Positions 17,663-25,061 of a DNA stretch of 64,000 bases are shown in pieces. Made by a program: the position numbers and the translations under genes. The notes below the pieces were generated by a model. The model saw only the letters and a list, made by a program, of their open reading frames with translations. It had not been told where the DNA came from and did no database searches. Numbering within the stretch: the first letter of the stretch is position 1; every line of letters begins with the position of its first letter. The stretch comes from JAVBKU01 sp031553875 (GTDB lineage Bacteria; Bacteroidota; Bacteroidia; Bacteroidales; Rikenellaceae): assembly GCA_031553875.1 (NCBI GenBank), contig JAVBKU010000003.1:62001-126000 (forward strand), given 5' to 3'.

Positions 17663-18087
17663 GGACAGCCGTCTTTTTTGTGTGGATGTTTTATCTTTTT
17701 CTCAAAACTCTTGTAGAGGAATATCTCCGCCATTCTGTGTATCATGAAGAACACGAAGGTGGTGATGCCGAATTCGGGCATCTTCTCGCCGACATAGTAA
17801 TAATAAAGGAACAACCCGCCCACGGTGAGTAACATCTTGACGCTCCTCACCGCAAAGAACGCCATTAATATATTACCGGGCTTGTGGATGTTATAATACG
17901 CCATGAAGGCCGACAGGATGATGCAAAGCAGTATGAAGTAGGCAGGGATCGCAGGATACCACACGAAGTAGTGCTGCGGCATCCCGAATCTAAGCAACAG
18001 AAAGCCCGCCACCCCCGCTATCGCCAGTGTGGCGAGCAGCGAAGATATCATCTTTATGTGCAGTTTCTTTTTTGTCTCCCGGTCCAT
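17653..18087 (-). CDS. Small membrane protein in the atp operon (AtpI-position)
   Basis: 144 residues from ATG 18087 (MDRETKKKLHIKMISSL); the frame continues to 18189 but only into atpC. Four hydrophobic segments (about 12-31, 40-60, 71-93 and 102-118) and a charged tail ending HKKDGCPCP. It occupies the slot between atpC and atpB, as an AtpI-like assembly factor would, but I see no clear AtpI signature. The CxC near the C-terminus is unusual. Overlaps atpB by 10 nt, so it is probably co-translated. Confidence 0.75.
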   Translation of the reverse strand: MDRETKKKLHIKMISSLLATLAIAGVAGFLLLRFGMPQHYFVWYPAIPAYFILLCIILSAFMAYYNIHKPGNILMAFFAVRSVKMLLTVGGLFLYYYYVGEKMPEFGITTFVFFMIHRMAEIFLYKSFEKKIKHPHKKDGCPCP

Positions 18088-18103
18088 ATCCCTGGCCCTT
18101 TCG

Positions 18104-18394
18104 TTATACGTCCGCGCTGCCTGGCTCCAGCTTTTCGCCGCCTGCGCTTTCGGGTTTGGTCTCCACGCACACAGTAACCATGTTGTCAAGCACTTCGACG
18201 AATCCGCCGCCTATATCGACGTGGTTTTCTTTCCCGCCCACCGTGTATGTTATCGTGCCGCCCACACGCAGGGACGAAATCATCGGCGCGTGGTTTTCCA
18301 GCACGGTGAACATACCCATAACTCCCGGCAGCGAAACACTGCTGGCTTCGCCGCTGAAAAGCGTTTTTTCGGGTGTCAGGATGTCGAGGTGCAT
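18104..18394 (-). CDS. atpC: ATP synthase epsilon subunit, short form
   Basis: 96 residues (MHLDILTPEKTLFSGEA...). Only the N-terminal beta-sandwich is present: LPGVMGMFTVLENHAPM and VDIGGGFVEVLDN are the family landmarks. The C-terminal two-helix domain that inhibits ATP hydrolysis in other bacteria (total 130-140 residues) is missing; the last 20 residues are polar and low-complexity. Lies 10 nt after atpD. Confidence 0.93.
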   Translation of the reverse strand: MHLDILTPEKTLFSGEASSVSLPGVMGMFTVLENHAPMISSLRVGGTITYTVGGKENHVDIGGGFVEVLDNMVTVCVETKPESAGGEKLEPGSADV

Positions 18395-18404
18395 ATCTTA
18401 CAGG

Positions 18405-20000
18405 TTAATTATCACATGTATCGCAAACGCCCAGCGATGGATCTCCTGCGGTCTGCTTGGATTGTTCGATGAGTTTGTTGCCCTTTTCTATGGCGTCGTC
18501 TATGGTGCCGACGTTCATGAATGCCTGCTCGGGCAGGTGGTCCACTTCGCCGTCGAGGATCATCTTGAAGCCGCGTATGGTCTCCTCCAGGGGCACGATC
18601 ACCCCTTTGGTGCCGGTGAACTGCTCGGCCGTGATGAACGGCTGCGACAGGAATCGCTGCACGCGGCGGGCGCGGTTCACCACCTGGCGGTCTTCGGCGG
18701 AGAGTTCCTCCATGCCGAGGATGGATATGATATCCTGCAGCTCCTTGTTGCGCTGGAGTATCTGTTTCACGCGCTGAGCGGTGTTGTAGTGGTCTTCGCC
18801 CACAACCAGCGGGTCGAGGAGGCGTGAGGTCGATTCCAGGGGGTCTACCGCAGGGTAGATACCCATTTGGGTGATCTTGCGACTGAGCACGGTCGTGGCG
18901 TCGAGGTGGGTGAAGGTGGTCGACGGGGCGGGGTCGGTCATGTCGTCGGCAGGCACGTACACGGCCTGCACCGAGGTGATAGAACCCTTCTTGGTCGATG
19001 TGATACGTTCCTGCATCGCACCCATTTCGGACGCCAGCGTGGGCTGGTAGCCCACAGCCGAGGGCATACGTCCCAGCAGCGCCGACACCTCCGACCCGGC
19101 CTGGGTGAAACGGAAGATGTTATCGATGAAGAACAGGATGTCTTTCGCACCCTCGTCCTCGTCGCGGAACGATTCGGCTATAGTGAGGCCAGAGAGCGCT
19201 ACGGAGGAACGCGCCCCGGGAGGCTCATTCATCTGCCCGAACACGAGCGTGGCCTGCGATTTTGCCAGTTCCTTTTCGTCTACTTTGGAGAGGTCCCAAT
19301 GGCCCGCCTCCATGCTTTTCTTGAACTCTTCGCCGTATTTGATAACCCCCGAAGAGATCATCTCGCGCAGCAGGTCGTTACCCTCGCGGGTACGTTCGCC
19401 GACCCCGGCGAATACAGAGAAGCCGTTATGCTGTTTGGCGATGTTGTGGATAAGCTCCATGATGATCACCGTCTTACCCACGCCGGCGCCCCCGAACAGG
19501 CCGATCTTACCCCCCTTGGCGTAGGGCTCGAGCAGGTCGATCACCTTGATACCGGTGAGGAGTATTTCGCGGTTTGTTGTGAGGTCCTCGAATTTGGGCG
19601 CGGGACGGTGGATGGGGTAGGCCCCCTTGAAGTCGGGTTGCTTCATGCCGTCGATGGCGTCGCCTATTACATTCATCAGGCGGCCCTTGATCTGCGGGCC
19701 TATGGGCATACGGATGGGGCTCCCTGTGGAGATCACCTCCAGGTCGCGCCTGAGTCCGTCGGTGGTATCCATGGCCACGGTGCGCACCATGTTGCCGCCG
19801 ATGTGCTGCTGTACCTCGACTATCAATCTTTTGCCGTTGTCGCGTACCACTTCCAGGGCGTCGTGGATACGGGGCAGGAGTACCTGGCCGCTATCCGACC
19901 TGTTTTCGAAGCTCACGTCGACCACAGGCCCGATGACCTGCGCCACGCGGCCGGTTACGCCCACTGAGGGATCGTTTGCCGGAACAGTTTCAAAACTCAT
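18405..20000 (-). CDS. atpD: ATP synthase beta subunit
   Basis: Catalytic F1 subunit, 531 residues. Walker A GGAGVGKTVIIMEL, catalytic Glu in AGVGERTREGNDLL, Walker B ILFFIDNIFRFTQAG and the signature PAVDPLESTSRLL. Slightly longer than the 460-505 typical, with an N-terminal lead (MSFETVPANDPSVG) and a C-terminal tail ending GVCDTCDN. First gene of the atp operon. Confidence 0.98.
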   Translation of the reverse strand: MSFETVPANDPSVGVTGRVAQVIGPVVDVSFENRSDSGQVLLPRIHDALEVVRDNGKRLIVEVQQHIGGNMVRTVAMDTTDGLRRDLEVISTGSPIRMPIGPQIKGRLMNVIGDAIDGMKQPDFKGAYPIHRPAPKFEDLTTNREILLTGIKVIDLLEPYAKGGKIGLFGGAGVGKTVIIMELIHNIAKQHNGFSVFAGVGERTREGNDLLREMISSGVIKYGEEFKKSMEAGHWDLSKVDEKELAKSQATLVFGQMNEPPGARSSVALSGLTIAESFRDEDEGAKDILFFIDNIFRFTQAGSEVSALLGRMPSAVGYQPTLASEMGAMQERITSTKKGSITSVQAVYVPADDMTDPAPSTTFTHLDATTVLSRKITQMGIYPAVDPLESTSRLLDPLVVGEDHYNTAQRVKQILQRNKELQDIISILGMEELSAEDRQVVNRARRVQRFLSQPFITAEQFTGTKGVIVPLEETIRGFKMILDGEVDHLPEQAFMNVGTIDDAIEKGNKLIEQSKQTAGDPSLGVCDTCDN

Positions 20001-20110
20001 ATACTGATACTTAAATGTATTTTACGTCCGATGCAGAATGGCTCTATGGAAAAAACAAATAGCCGACCTTCCGGCCGGATATCACGGTCTTTTCAAACAT
20101 AAAGCTGTAG

Positions 20111-20118
20111 CAAATATA
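20111..20118 (-). promoter_or_regulatory. Candidate promoter (-7 box) of the atp operon
   Basis: Minus-strand TATATTTG, perfect -7, 111 nt before atpD. A TTTG exists at 20144-20147 but with 25 nt between, outside the usual 19-21. The leader holds a CCGGCC/GGTCGG hairpin near 20067-20082. The spacer 20001-20362 holds no other credible gene. Confidence 0.45.
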
Positions 20119-20337
20119 AGCAATTAAATCGTAAGGCGGTAATCAAAAATCGTTTAAATTTACTAATCCTGTCCTTTCACACGCATTTTTTTGCCTATTG
20201 ACCGGAAAGCTTCCAAATGGGAAACATTATTCACCTTGACGACCTTTTTGCATTAATTTACGGACAGATGGTTTTGGTCGCGGGAGATTAAATGTAAAAA
20301 TTTTGCCCTCTGCCCTCGTATTTCCGGCCTACTTGTA

Positions 20338-20345
20338 TATCTTTG
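20338..20345 (+). promoter_or_regulatory. Candidate -7 box for the HAD gene
   Basis: TATCTTTG, perfect -7 match, 18 nt before ATG 20363. No TTTG at -33 spacing. Confidence 0.4.
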
Positions 20346-20362
20346 CGGATATTGACAAAAAT

Positions 20363-20992
20363 ATGTACGGAATAGATATGGGAGAGATTGATGCGGTGGT
20401 GTTCGATATGGGCGGCGTGCTGCTGGGAGTAAATCTGGAGGCTTGCGTGAGTGATTTCAAGAAACTCGGATATGACGCCAGTAAATTACTCAACCCCTAT
20501 AAGCAGTCGGGGCCTTTCCTCAAGCTGGAAAAGGGCGAAATTTCTCCGGAGGAGCTGTGCGACATAATCCGCGAGGAGGCCGGCAAGTATATTTCCGATG
20601 AGGATATAGCCGCAGCCCTGGATAAATTCGTGACCGAGGTGCCGGAGTATAAGCTGGAGATGTTGCTGGAGTTGAGAAAACGCAAGAAGGTGTACATGCT
20701 CAGTAATACCAATGGGATGGCGTTCCCCGATATAAGACGTAAATATTTCTCCCGCGGGGGACATACCATCGACGACTACTTCGACGACCTGTTCCTCTCT
20801 TTCGAGATGGGGGTGGTCAAGCCTTCGGACGAGATATTCCACATGATGACCCAGAGGGCGGGGCTACTGCCGGGAAGGACGCTGTTTATCGACGACTCGG
20901 CCGATAATATCGCTGCGGCGGGCAGGTTGGGTTTTAAGACATACCTTGCCAAAGAGAAGGAAGATTTCAGACATATTTTCAAGGATATATAA
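20363..20992 (+). CDS. HAD-superfamily phosphatase (class IA)
   Basis: 209 residues from ATG 20363 (MYGIDMGEIDAVVFD; ATG 20378 is an alternative; upstream in-frame codons precede the -7 box). Motif I is VFDMGGVLLG (nucleophile Asp), motif II VYMLSNTN, motif III Lys in MGVVKPSDEIF and motif IV LFIDDSADN. Similar to YihX/epoxide-hydrolase-like HAD proteins that dephosphorylate small sugar phosphates; the substrate cannot be read from sequence. Probably first gene of a unit with the propeller lipoprotein and the gtr-like genes. Confidence 0.88.
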   Translation: MYGIDMGEIDAVVFDMGGVLLGVNLEACVSDFKKLGYDASKLLNPYKQSGPFLKLEKGEISPEELCDIIREEAGKYISDEDIAAALDKFVTEVPEYKLEMLLELRKRKKVYMLSNTNGMAFPDIRRKYFSRGGHTIDDYFDDLFLSFEMGVVKPSDEIFHMMTQRAGLLPGRTLFIDDSADNIAAAGRLGFKTYLAKEKEDFRHIFKDI

Positions 20993-21035
20993 CCCGGGCC
21001 GGGGCCGCAGGTCCTGCTCGCAAAAGAGTAACTAT

Positions 21036-21911
21036 ATGAAAAAGATTCTGCTCATACTTTCATTGGCCGCTGTGGTGTGGTCGTGCTCCAAAAGGGGCGA
21101 GGTCAAAGTCTACTCCAAGGGCCTCAAGTTCTGCGAAAGCGTCATTTTCTACGGCGACACATTGCTCGTAGCCAATTTCGGCACCGATGCCTTCGACCCG
21201 CTCAACAACGAGGGCATGGGATATATAGCCCGTATCGACGACACTACGACTACCGTGGTGATACCCTCCGACGGCAACCTGTCTGGCCCCAAGGGTATGG
21301 CCCTTGCGGGCAGCCGCCTGTTTATCGCCGATGTGGGCAAGGTGGTGTCTTACGACCTCGCCGACCTGTCTAAGGGCGCGCGCGTGATACCTTTCCCCGA
21401 CGGTGACGTATTCGTCAACGACATGGCCATCGACGGAGACAAGCTGTACGTGAGCGTGACCAATACCGGTAATATCTACCGCCTCGACATATCCGATCCC
21501 GAACTCGCCGATACCAACGGCCTCACCCTGTTCTCCAATATTCCCGGCGCCAACGGCCTGATTATAAAGAACAGGACCCTCTATATCGCGTCTTACGCTC
21601 CCGACGGTAAGATGAGCACCGACAATGTGATCTATACCCTGTCGCTCGACGGTGAGACTCCGGTGAAAGATAAGCTGACCCTGATGATAGGCCAGTACGA
21701 CGGCCTGGCCCTGTCGAAGAACGGCAAAGAGCTTTATGTCACATCATGGGTGAAGCCCATGCTCAGCTGCTACGACTTCTCCAAAAAGAAGATGACGGCC
21801 ATGGAGCACGATAAGATCGATTTGGCGGGTCCCGCCCGCATGGTATACCACAAAAATGCCCTCTGGATCCCCGACCTGCCTAACAGCAGGGTGGTGAGGT
21901 ATTCGCTCTAA
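21036..21911 (+). CDS. Lipoprotein with SMP-30/NHL-like beta-propeller
   Basis: 291 residues from ATG 21036. MKKILLILSLAAVVWSC is a lipoprotein signal with lipobox Cys. The rest shows repeating blades with IARIDD, GPKGMALAGSRLFIADVG, VNDMAIDGDKLYVSVTNTG, YRLDI and DGLALSKNGKELYVTSW, characteristic of gluconolactonase-like propellers. Enzymatic or binding role unknown. Located 43 nt after the HAD gene and 11 nt before gtrA. Confidence 0.82.
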   Translation: MKKILLILSLAAVVWSCSKRGEVKVYSKGLKFCESVIFYGDTLLVANFGTDAFDPLNNEGMGYIARIDDTTTTVVIPSDGNLSGPKGMALAGSRLFIADVGKVVSYDLADLSKGARVIPFPDGDVFVNDMAIDGDKLYVSVTNTGNIYRLDISDPELADTNGLTLFSNIPGANGLIIKNRTLYIASYAPDGKMSTDNVIYTLSLDGETPVKDKLTLMIGQYDGLALSKNGKELYVTSWVKPMLSCYDFSKKKMTAMEHDKIDLAGPARMVYHKNALWIPDLPNSRVVRYSL

Positions 21912-21922
21912 GGTCTGCAGGT

Positions 21923-22333
21923 ATGCCCCGGCGTGTAGTGAAGTTCGTTTCCTCGCATGAGGTGCTGCGCTACGGCGTGGTGGGGGTGGTAGCCACGGCG
22001 ATACACTTAGGAGTGTATTATCTCCTGCTGTGGGCCGGGGTGAACTACAACCTCTCCTACGGCGCGGGATGCGTGGTGAGCCTGGCATTCAATTTCTATG
22101 CCTCCAACTTCTACACTTTCCGTACCCGGCCTACCGTGGCGGGAGCGGTGAAGTTCCTGGGTAGCCACGGGGTGAATTTCCTGATGCATATAGTGCTGCT
22201 TAATATATATGTGGCTGTGGGGATATCGGAGAAGTTGGCCCCGGTATTCATTTACGCCATAGCTATTCCCCTTACATTCCTGCTTGTGCGTCGTTCGCTC
22301 AAGGGGAAAGGGCAAAAAACCGAGAACGTATGA
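21923..22333 (+). CDS. gtrA: GtrA-like membrane protein
   Basis: 136 residues with four membrane helices. RYGVVGVVATAIHLGVYYLL and NFYASNFYTFR are classic GtrA (PF04138) landmarks. GtrA proteins are thought to flip undecaprenyl-phosphate-linked glucose across the membrane for glycan decoration. The stop overlaps the next start (ATGA), and the following two genes complete a gtrABC-like set. Confidence 0.88.
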   Translation: MPRRVVKFVSSHEVLRYGVVGVVATAIHLGVYYLLLWAGVNYNLSYGAGCVVSLAFNFYASNFYTFRTRPTVAGAVKFLGSHGVNFLMHIVLLNIYVAVGISEKLAPVFIYAIAIPLTFLLVRRSLKGKGQKTENV

Positions 22334-23262
22334 AAAAGATATGCCTGCTCATACCCTGCTACAACGAGGGACTGACCATCGCCAGGGTGGTGGCCGACTT
22401 CCGGGCCGCGTTGCCCGAGGGGGCCGAGATATACGTCTACGATAACAATTCCACCGACGACACTGCCGCCGAAGCACGTAAGGCCGGGGCCATAGTACGC
22501 TCCGAGCAGAGGCAGGGCAAGGGTAATGTGGTGCGCAGCCAGTTCAGGGAGGTCGACGCCGACATCTACGTGATGGTCGACGGCGACGACACCTATCCCG
22601 CCTCGGTGGTGGCGGAGCTTCTGCGCCCCGTGCTCGAAGGCGAGACCGATATGGTTGTCGGCGACAGGCTGTCCAACGGCTCATACTACAAGGAGAACAG
22701 CCGCCGCTTCCACGGTCTGGGCAACGACGTGGTGCGTGGGGCCATCAACCGTTTCTTCGGGGTGAAGCTCCGTGATATAATGTCGGGCTACAGGGTATTC
22801 ACAAGGCAGTTCGTGGAGAGTTTCCCATGCCTGAGCAGCGGCTTTCAGCTCGAGACAGAGATGACTATATTCGCCCTCAGCCGCCACTTCCGCATACGGG
22901 AGGTGGCCATAGATTTTACCGAGCGCCCCGAGGGTAGTTTCTCCAAGCTCAATACCTTTTCCGACGGCATGAAGGTTATCTTCACAATATTTAATATGTA
23001 CCGCCATTACAAGCCCCTGCGTTTCTTTTCGGTGGCGGCTTTGCTGTGCCTCGTAGCCTCTGTCACTATCGGCGTGCCCGTGATATACGAATACATGACT
23101 TACAGCTACGTCTATAAGGTGCCGTCGGCCATATTGTCTTCGGGGATATTCATTATCGCCGTGATGCTCTATGTGGCGGGGTTGATACTCGACACGCTGG
23201 CCCACAACGACCGGGGCCTGTTCGAGCAACTTCTTAAAAAGGGAGGCCATGGCAGGGAATAA
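22330..23262 (+). CDS. GT2 polyprenyl-phosphate glycosyltransferase (GtrB/DPM-like)
   Basis: 310 residues. Cytoplasmic GT-A domain: LLIPCYNEGLTIARVV, VYDNNSTDDT and VMVDGDDTYP (metal-binding DxD), then IMSGYRVFTRQF and the acceptor region GFQLETEMT. Two C-terminal membrane helices (about 236-258 and 269-293), as in GtrB/DPMS. It should transfer a sugar from a nucleotide donor to polyprenyl phosphate on the cytoplasmic face. Overlaps gtrA by 4 nt and the next gene by 14 nt. Confidence 0.92.
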   Translation: MKKICLLIPCYNEGLTIARVVADFRAALPEGAEIYVYDNNSTDDTAAEARKAGAIVRSEQRQGKGNVVRSQFREVDADIYVMVDGDDTYPASVVAELLRPVLEGETDMVVGDRLSNGSYYKENSRRFHGLGNDVVRGAINRFFGVKLRDIMSGYRVFTRQFVESFPCLSSGFQLETEMTIFALSRHFRIREVAIDFTERPEGSFSKLNTFSDGMKVIFTIFNMYRHYKPLRFFSVAALLCLVASVTIGVPVIYEYMTYSYVYKVPSAILSSGIFIIAVMLYVAGLILDTLAHNDRGLFEQLLKKGGHGRE

Positions 23263-24715
23263 TGCTCCGGTGAGTTTTCCGGCTTATATGAGAGCCGGGG
23301 AGCAGAGGTTGTCGCTGATAGTCTTCCTGTGCCTGTCGCTTGTGATATGGGCGCTCATGAAGGTGTGGTATCCGATGCCGTTCCTGTTTCCCGACTCCGG
23401 GTCGTATGTGCATAGCGCCGTCGACGGGATGCTCAACGTCTACCGCCCGATGGGCTACTCGAATTACATCGCGTTCATACACGACCTCAGCCCCAGGATC
23501 GGCACGCTGTTCAACGTCACCTTCCTGCTGAGTACGCTCGCCATATTATGGCTGCTATATAGCGTGAAATACCTGTGGGGCCTGCGCAGCGACTGGATGT
23601 TCTACCTCCTGGGCGTGGCCTCTATCGCCGCCCCGAGGATCATCTTCGCCTCCAATTTCATAATGAGCGACAGCCTGTTCCACTCCCTCACGCTCATGTT
23701 CATCACCTCGCTACTGTGGATCATGCGCCGCAGGAGTGTCGTTATGATAGTGCTCAACGTACTGCTGTTGGCCGCGCTCTATAAGGTAAGGTACGTGGGG
23801 ATGTTCTATGTGGTGTTCTCGGTGCTGGCCATCGTGTTCTCGGCCCGCAGGCCGGGATGGTTCGGATGGGTGTGGGCCATCATTCCGATACTCGTGCTTA
23901 TGCGGCTCGACCATACCACCGCCGACAACTATGAAAAGGTGACGGGCAGCCGCAAGCAGGGCTTCGCCGGATGGCAACTGCTGAACAACGCCTCGATGCT
24001 GGTACCCAAGGGTAAGAATATATCGGCCAAGGAACTTTCGCAGGACGAACGCGTGATGCGCAGTTTCTTCGCCCAATATCCCGACTCGCTGTTTTCTACG
24101 AAGATGGCGCTCACCACCGACCTGATGTGGAACAAGAGCCTGCCTTACAGGCAACTCTATTTCTACTCGCTCAACACCTCCCCGAGACAACCCGCCCTTG
24201 CCTGGGTGTATATGGGCAACCTGTATGGCGACTACGCTACGAAGCTGATAAAGAAATATCCGTGGGATTATTTCACCGGCTTCGTACTGCCCTCGTTTAT
24301 GAGCAATTTCGACAGGAGGGATATCTTCGAGAGCGTCGATTTCAAGTCCGAGCCGTTGTACAGCAACTATTTTACAGGGGTGTTGGAGGAGTACCATGCT
24401 CCGTTCAATGTCTTTGGCAGCCTCAATGGTGTGAGATACGTGCTGGGGTGGGTGATGTGGGCGGCTTTGCTGGCGTCGGCAGTGTGGTTCTTTGCGAGGA
24501 CACGTCGGTGGATGCTCTCCGACTCCCGGTGGAGGATGGCTTTCGGAATGATACTATTCGTGGTGGCGTACCTCGGCCTGCTTTGCCTCGCCTCGCCCAA
24601 TACCACATGGCGCTATACGCTCCCCATATATATCCCCTCGCTGTTGTTTATAGTCTATAACCTGCGTGATGCCCTGTCGGCTCTTTCAGAGCGGTGTGCG
24701 GCGTCTAAGAAATAA
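23249..24715 (+). CDS. Polytopic GT-C-like membrane protein (third gene of gtr-like cassette)
   Basis: 488 residues with around 11 hydrophobic segments. An acidic loop after the first helix (FPDSGSYVHSA) is placed like the catalytic Asp of GT-C transferases; a soluble region of about 140 residues (roughly 220-370) separates two membrane blocks. No family signature is certain. Overlap with the GT2 gene and the GtrA-GT2 context suggest it moves the lipid-linked sugar to an envelope glycan, like serotype-specific GtrC proteins. Function is inferred from context. Confidence 0.65.
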   Translation: MAGNNAPVSFPAYMRAGEQRLSLIVFLCLSLVIWALMKVWYPMPFLFPDSGSYVHSAVDGMLNVYRPMGYSNYIAFIHDLSPRIGTLFNVTFLLSTLAILWLLYSVKYLWGLRSDWMFYLLGVASIAAPRIIFASNFIMSDSLFHSLTLMFITSLLWIMRRRSVVMIVLNVLLLAALYKVRYVGMFYVVFSVLAIVFSARRPGWFGWVWAIIPILVLMRLDHTTADNYEKVTGSRKQGFAGWQLLNNASMLVPKGKNISAKELSQDERVMRSFFAQYPDSLFSTKMALTTDLMWNKSLPYRQLYFYSLNTSPRQPALAWVYMGNLYGDYATKLIKKYPWDYFTGFVLPSFMSNFDRRDIFESVDFKSEPLYSNYFTGVLEEYHAPFNVFGSLNGVRYVLGWVMWAALLASAVWFFARTRRWMLSDSRWRMAFGMILFVVAYLGLLCLASPNTTWRYTLPIYIPSLLFIVYNLRDALSALSERCAASKK

Positions 24716-24794
24716 TGAAGTGAAATAGTTGGCGGCGGATGTGGTGGTCTTGTTGGCTGTATTATTTTTAAGCGTCTAACGGACGCTTTCGATT

Positions 24795-24956
24795 CCCGCA
24801 TCTGAAGATTTACGCCCGGAGGAGTGACGAGGGAGTCCGTTAAAAAACGACGCTGTGTCTAACGACTGTTAGCGGGGGCGAAGATCCCGCTAAAAAGGAG
24901 GAGTTCGACGTTTTAGGACGTACGAAGTCACTCATCAGTAAATCTTCATCGGCGGG
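24795..24956 (+). repeat. Dispersed intergenic repeat family 1, copy B
   Basis: 162 bp in the same orientation as copy A and opposite to copy C. Contains CGGAGGAGTGACGAGGGAGT, GTTAAAAAACGACGCTGTGT, GTTAGCGGGGGCGAAGATCC, GAGTTCGACGTTTTAGGACG and a right end GTAAATCTTCATCGGCGGG. The left end (CCCGCATCTGAAGATTTAC) is the near-inverted partner. Occupies much of the 346-nt spacer 24716-25061; a hairpin AAGCGTC/GGACGCTT precedes it at about 24769-24787. Confidence 0.85.
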
Positions 24957-24969
24957 TGTATTTTGGGTG

Positions 24970-24989
24970 CCTTTTGTACAAGCAAAAGG
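24970..24989 (+). repeat. Companion stem-loop of repeat copy B
   Basis: CCTTTTG / CAAAAGG with loop TACAAG, 13 nt after copy B; the stem extends by G-U, T-A and G-C pairs. Identical core to the one after copy A. Confidence 0.65.
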
Positions 24990-25002
24990 TACGAAGAGAA
25001 TG

Positions 25003-25044
25003 AAAAAAAGCGGCTCGCGTTTTATTGCGATCCGCCTTTTTTTT
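25003..25044 (-). terminator. Bidirectional terminator between the GT-C gene and the LysM gene
   Basis: A-run, imperfect stem GCGGCTCGC / GCGATCCGC, T-run of eight. The A and T runs suit termination from both sides between converging genes. Confidence 0.8.
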
Positions 25045-25061
25045 CTAACACCCCCCCAGCG

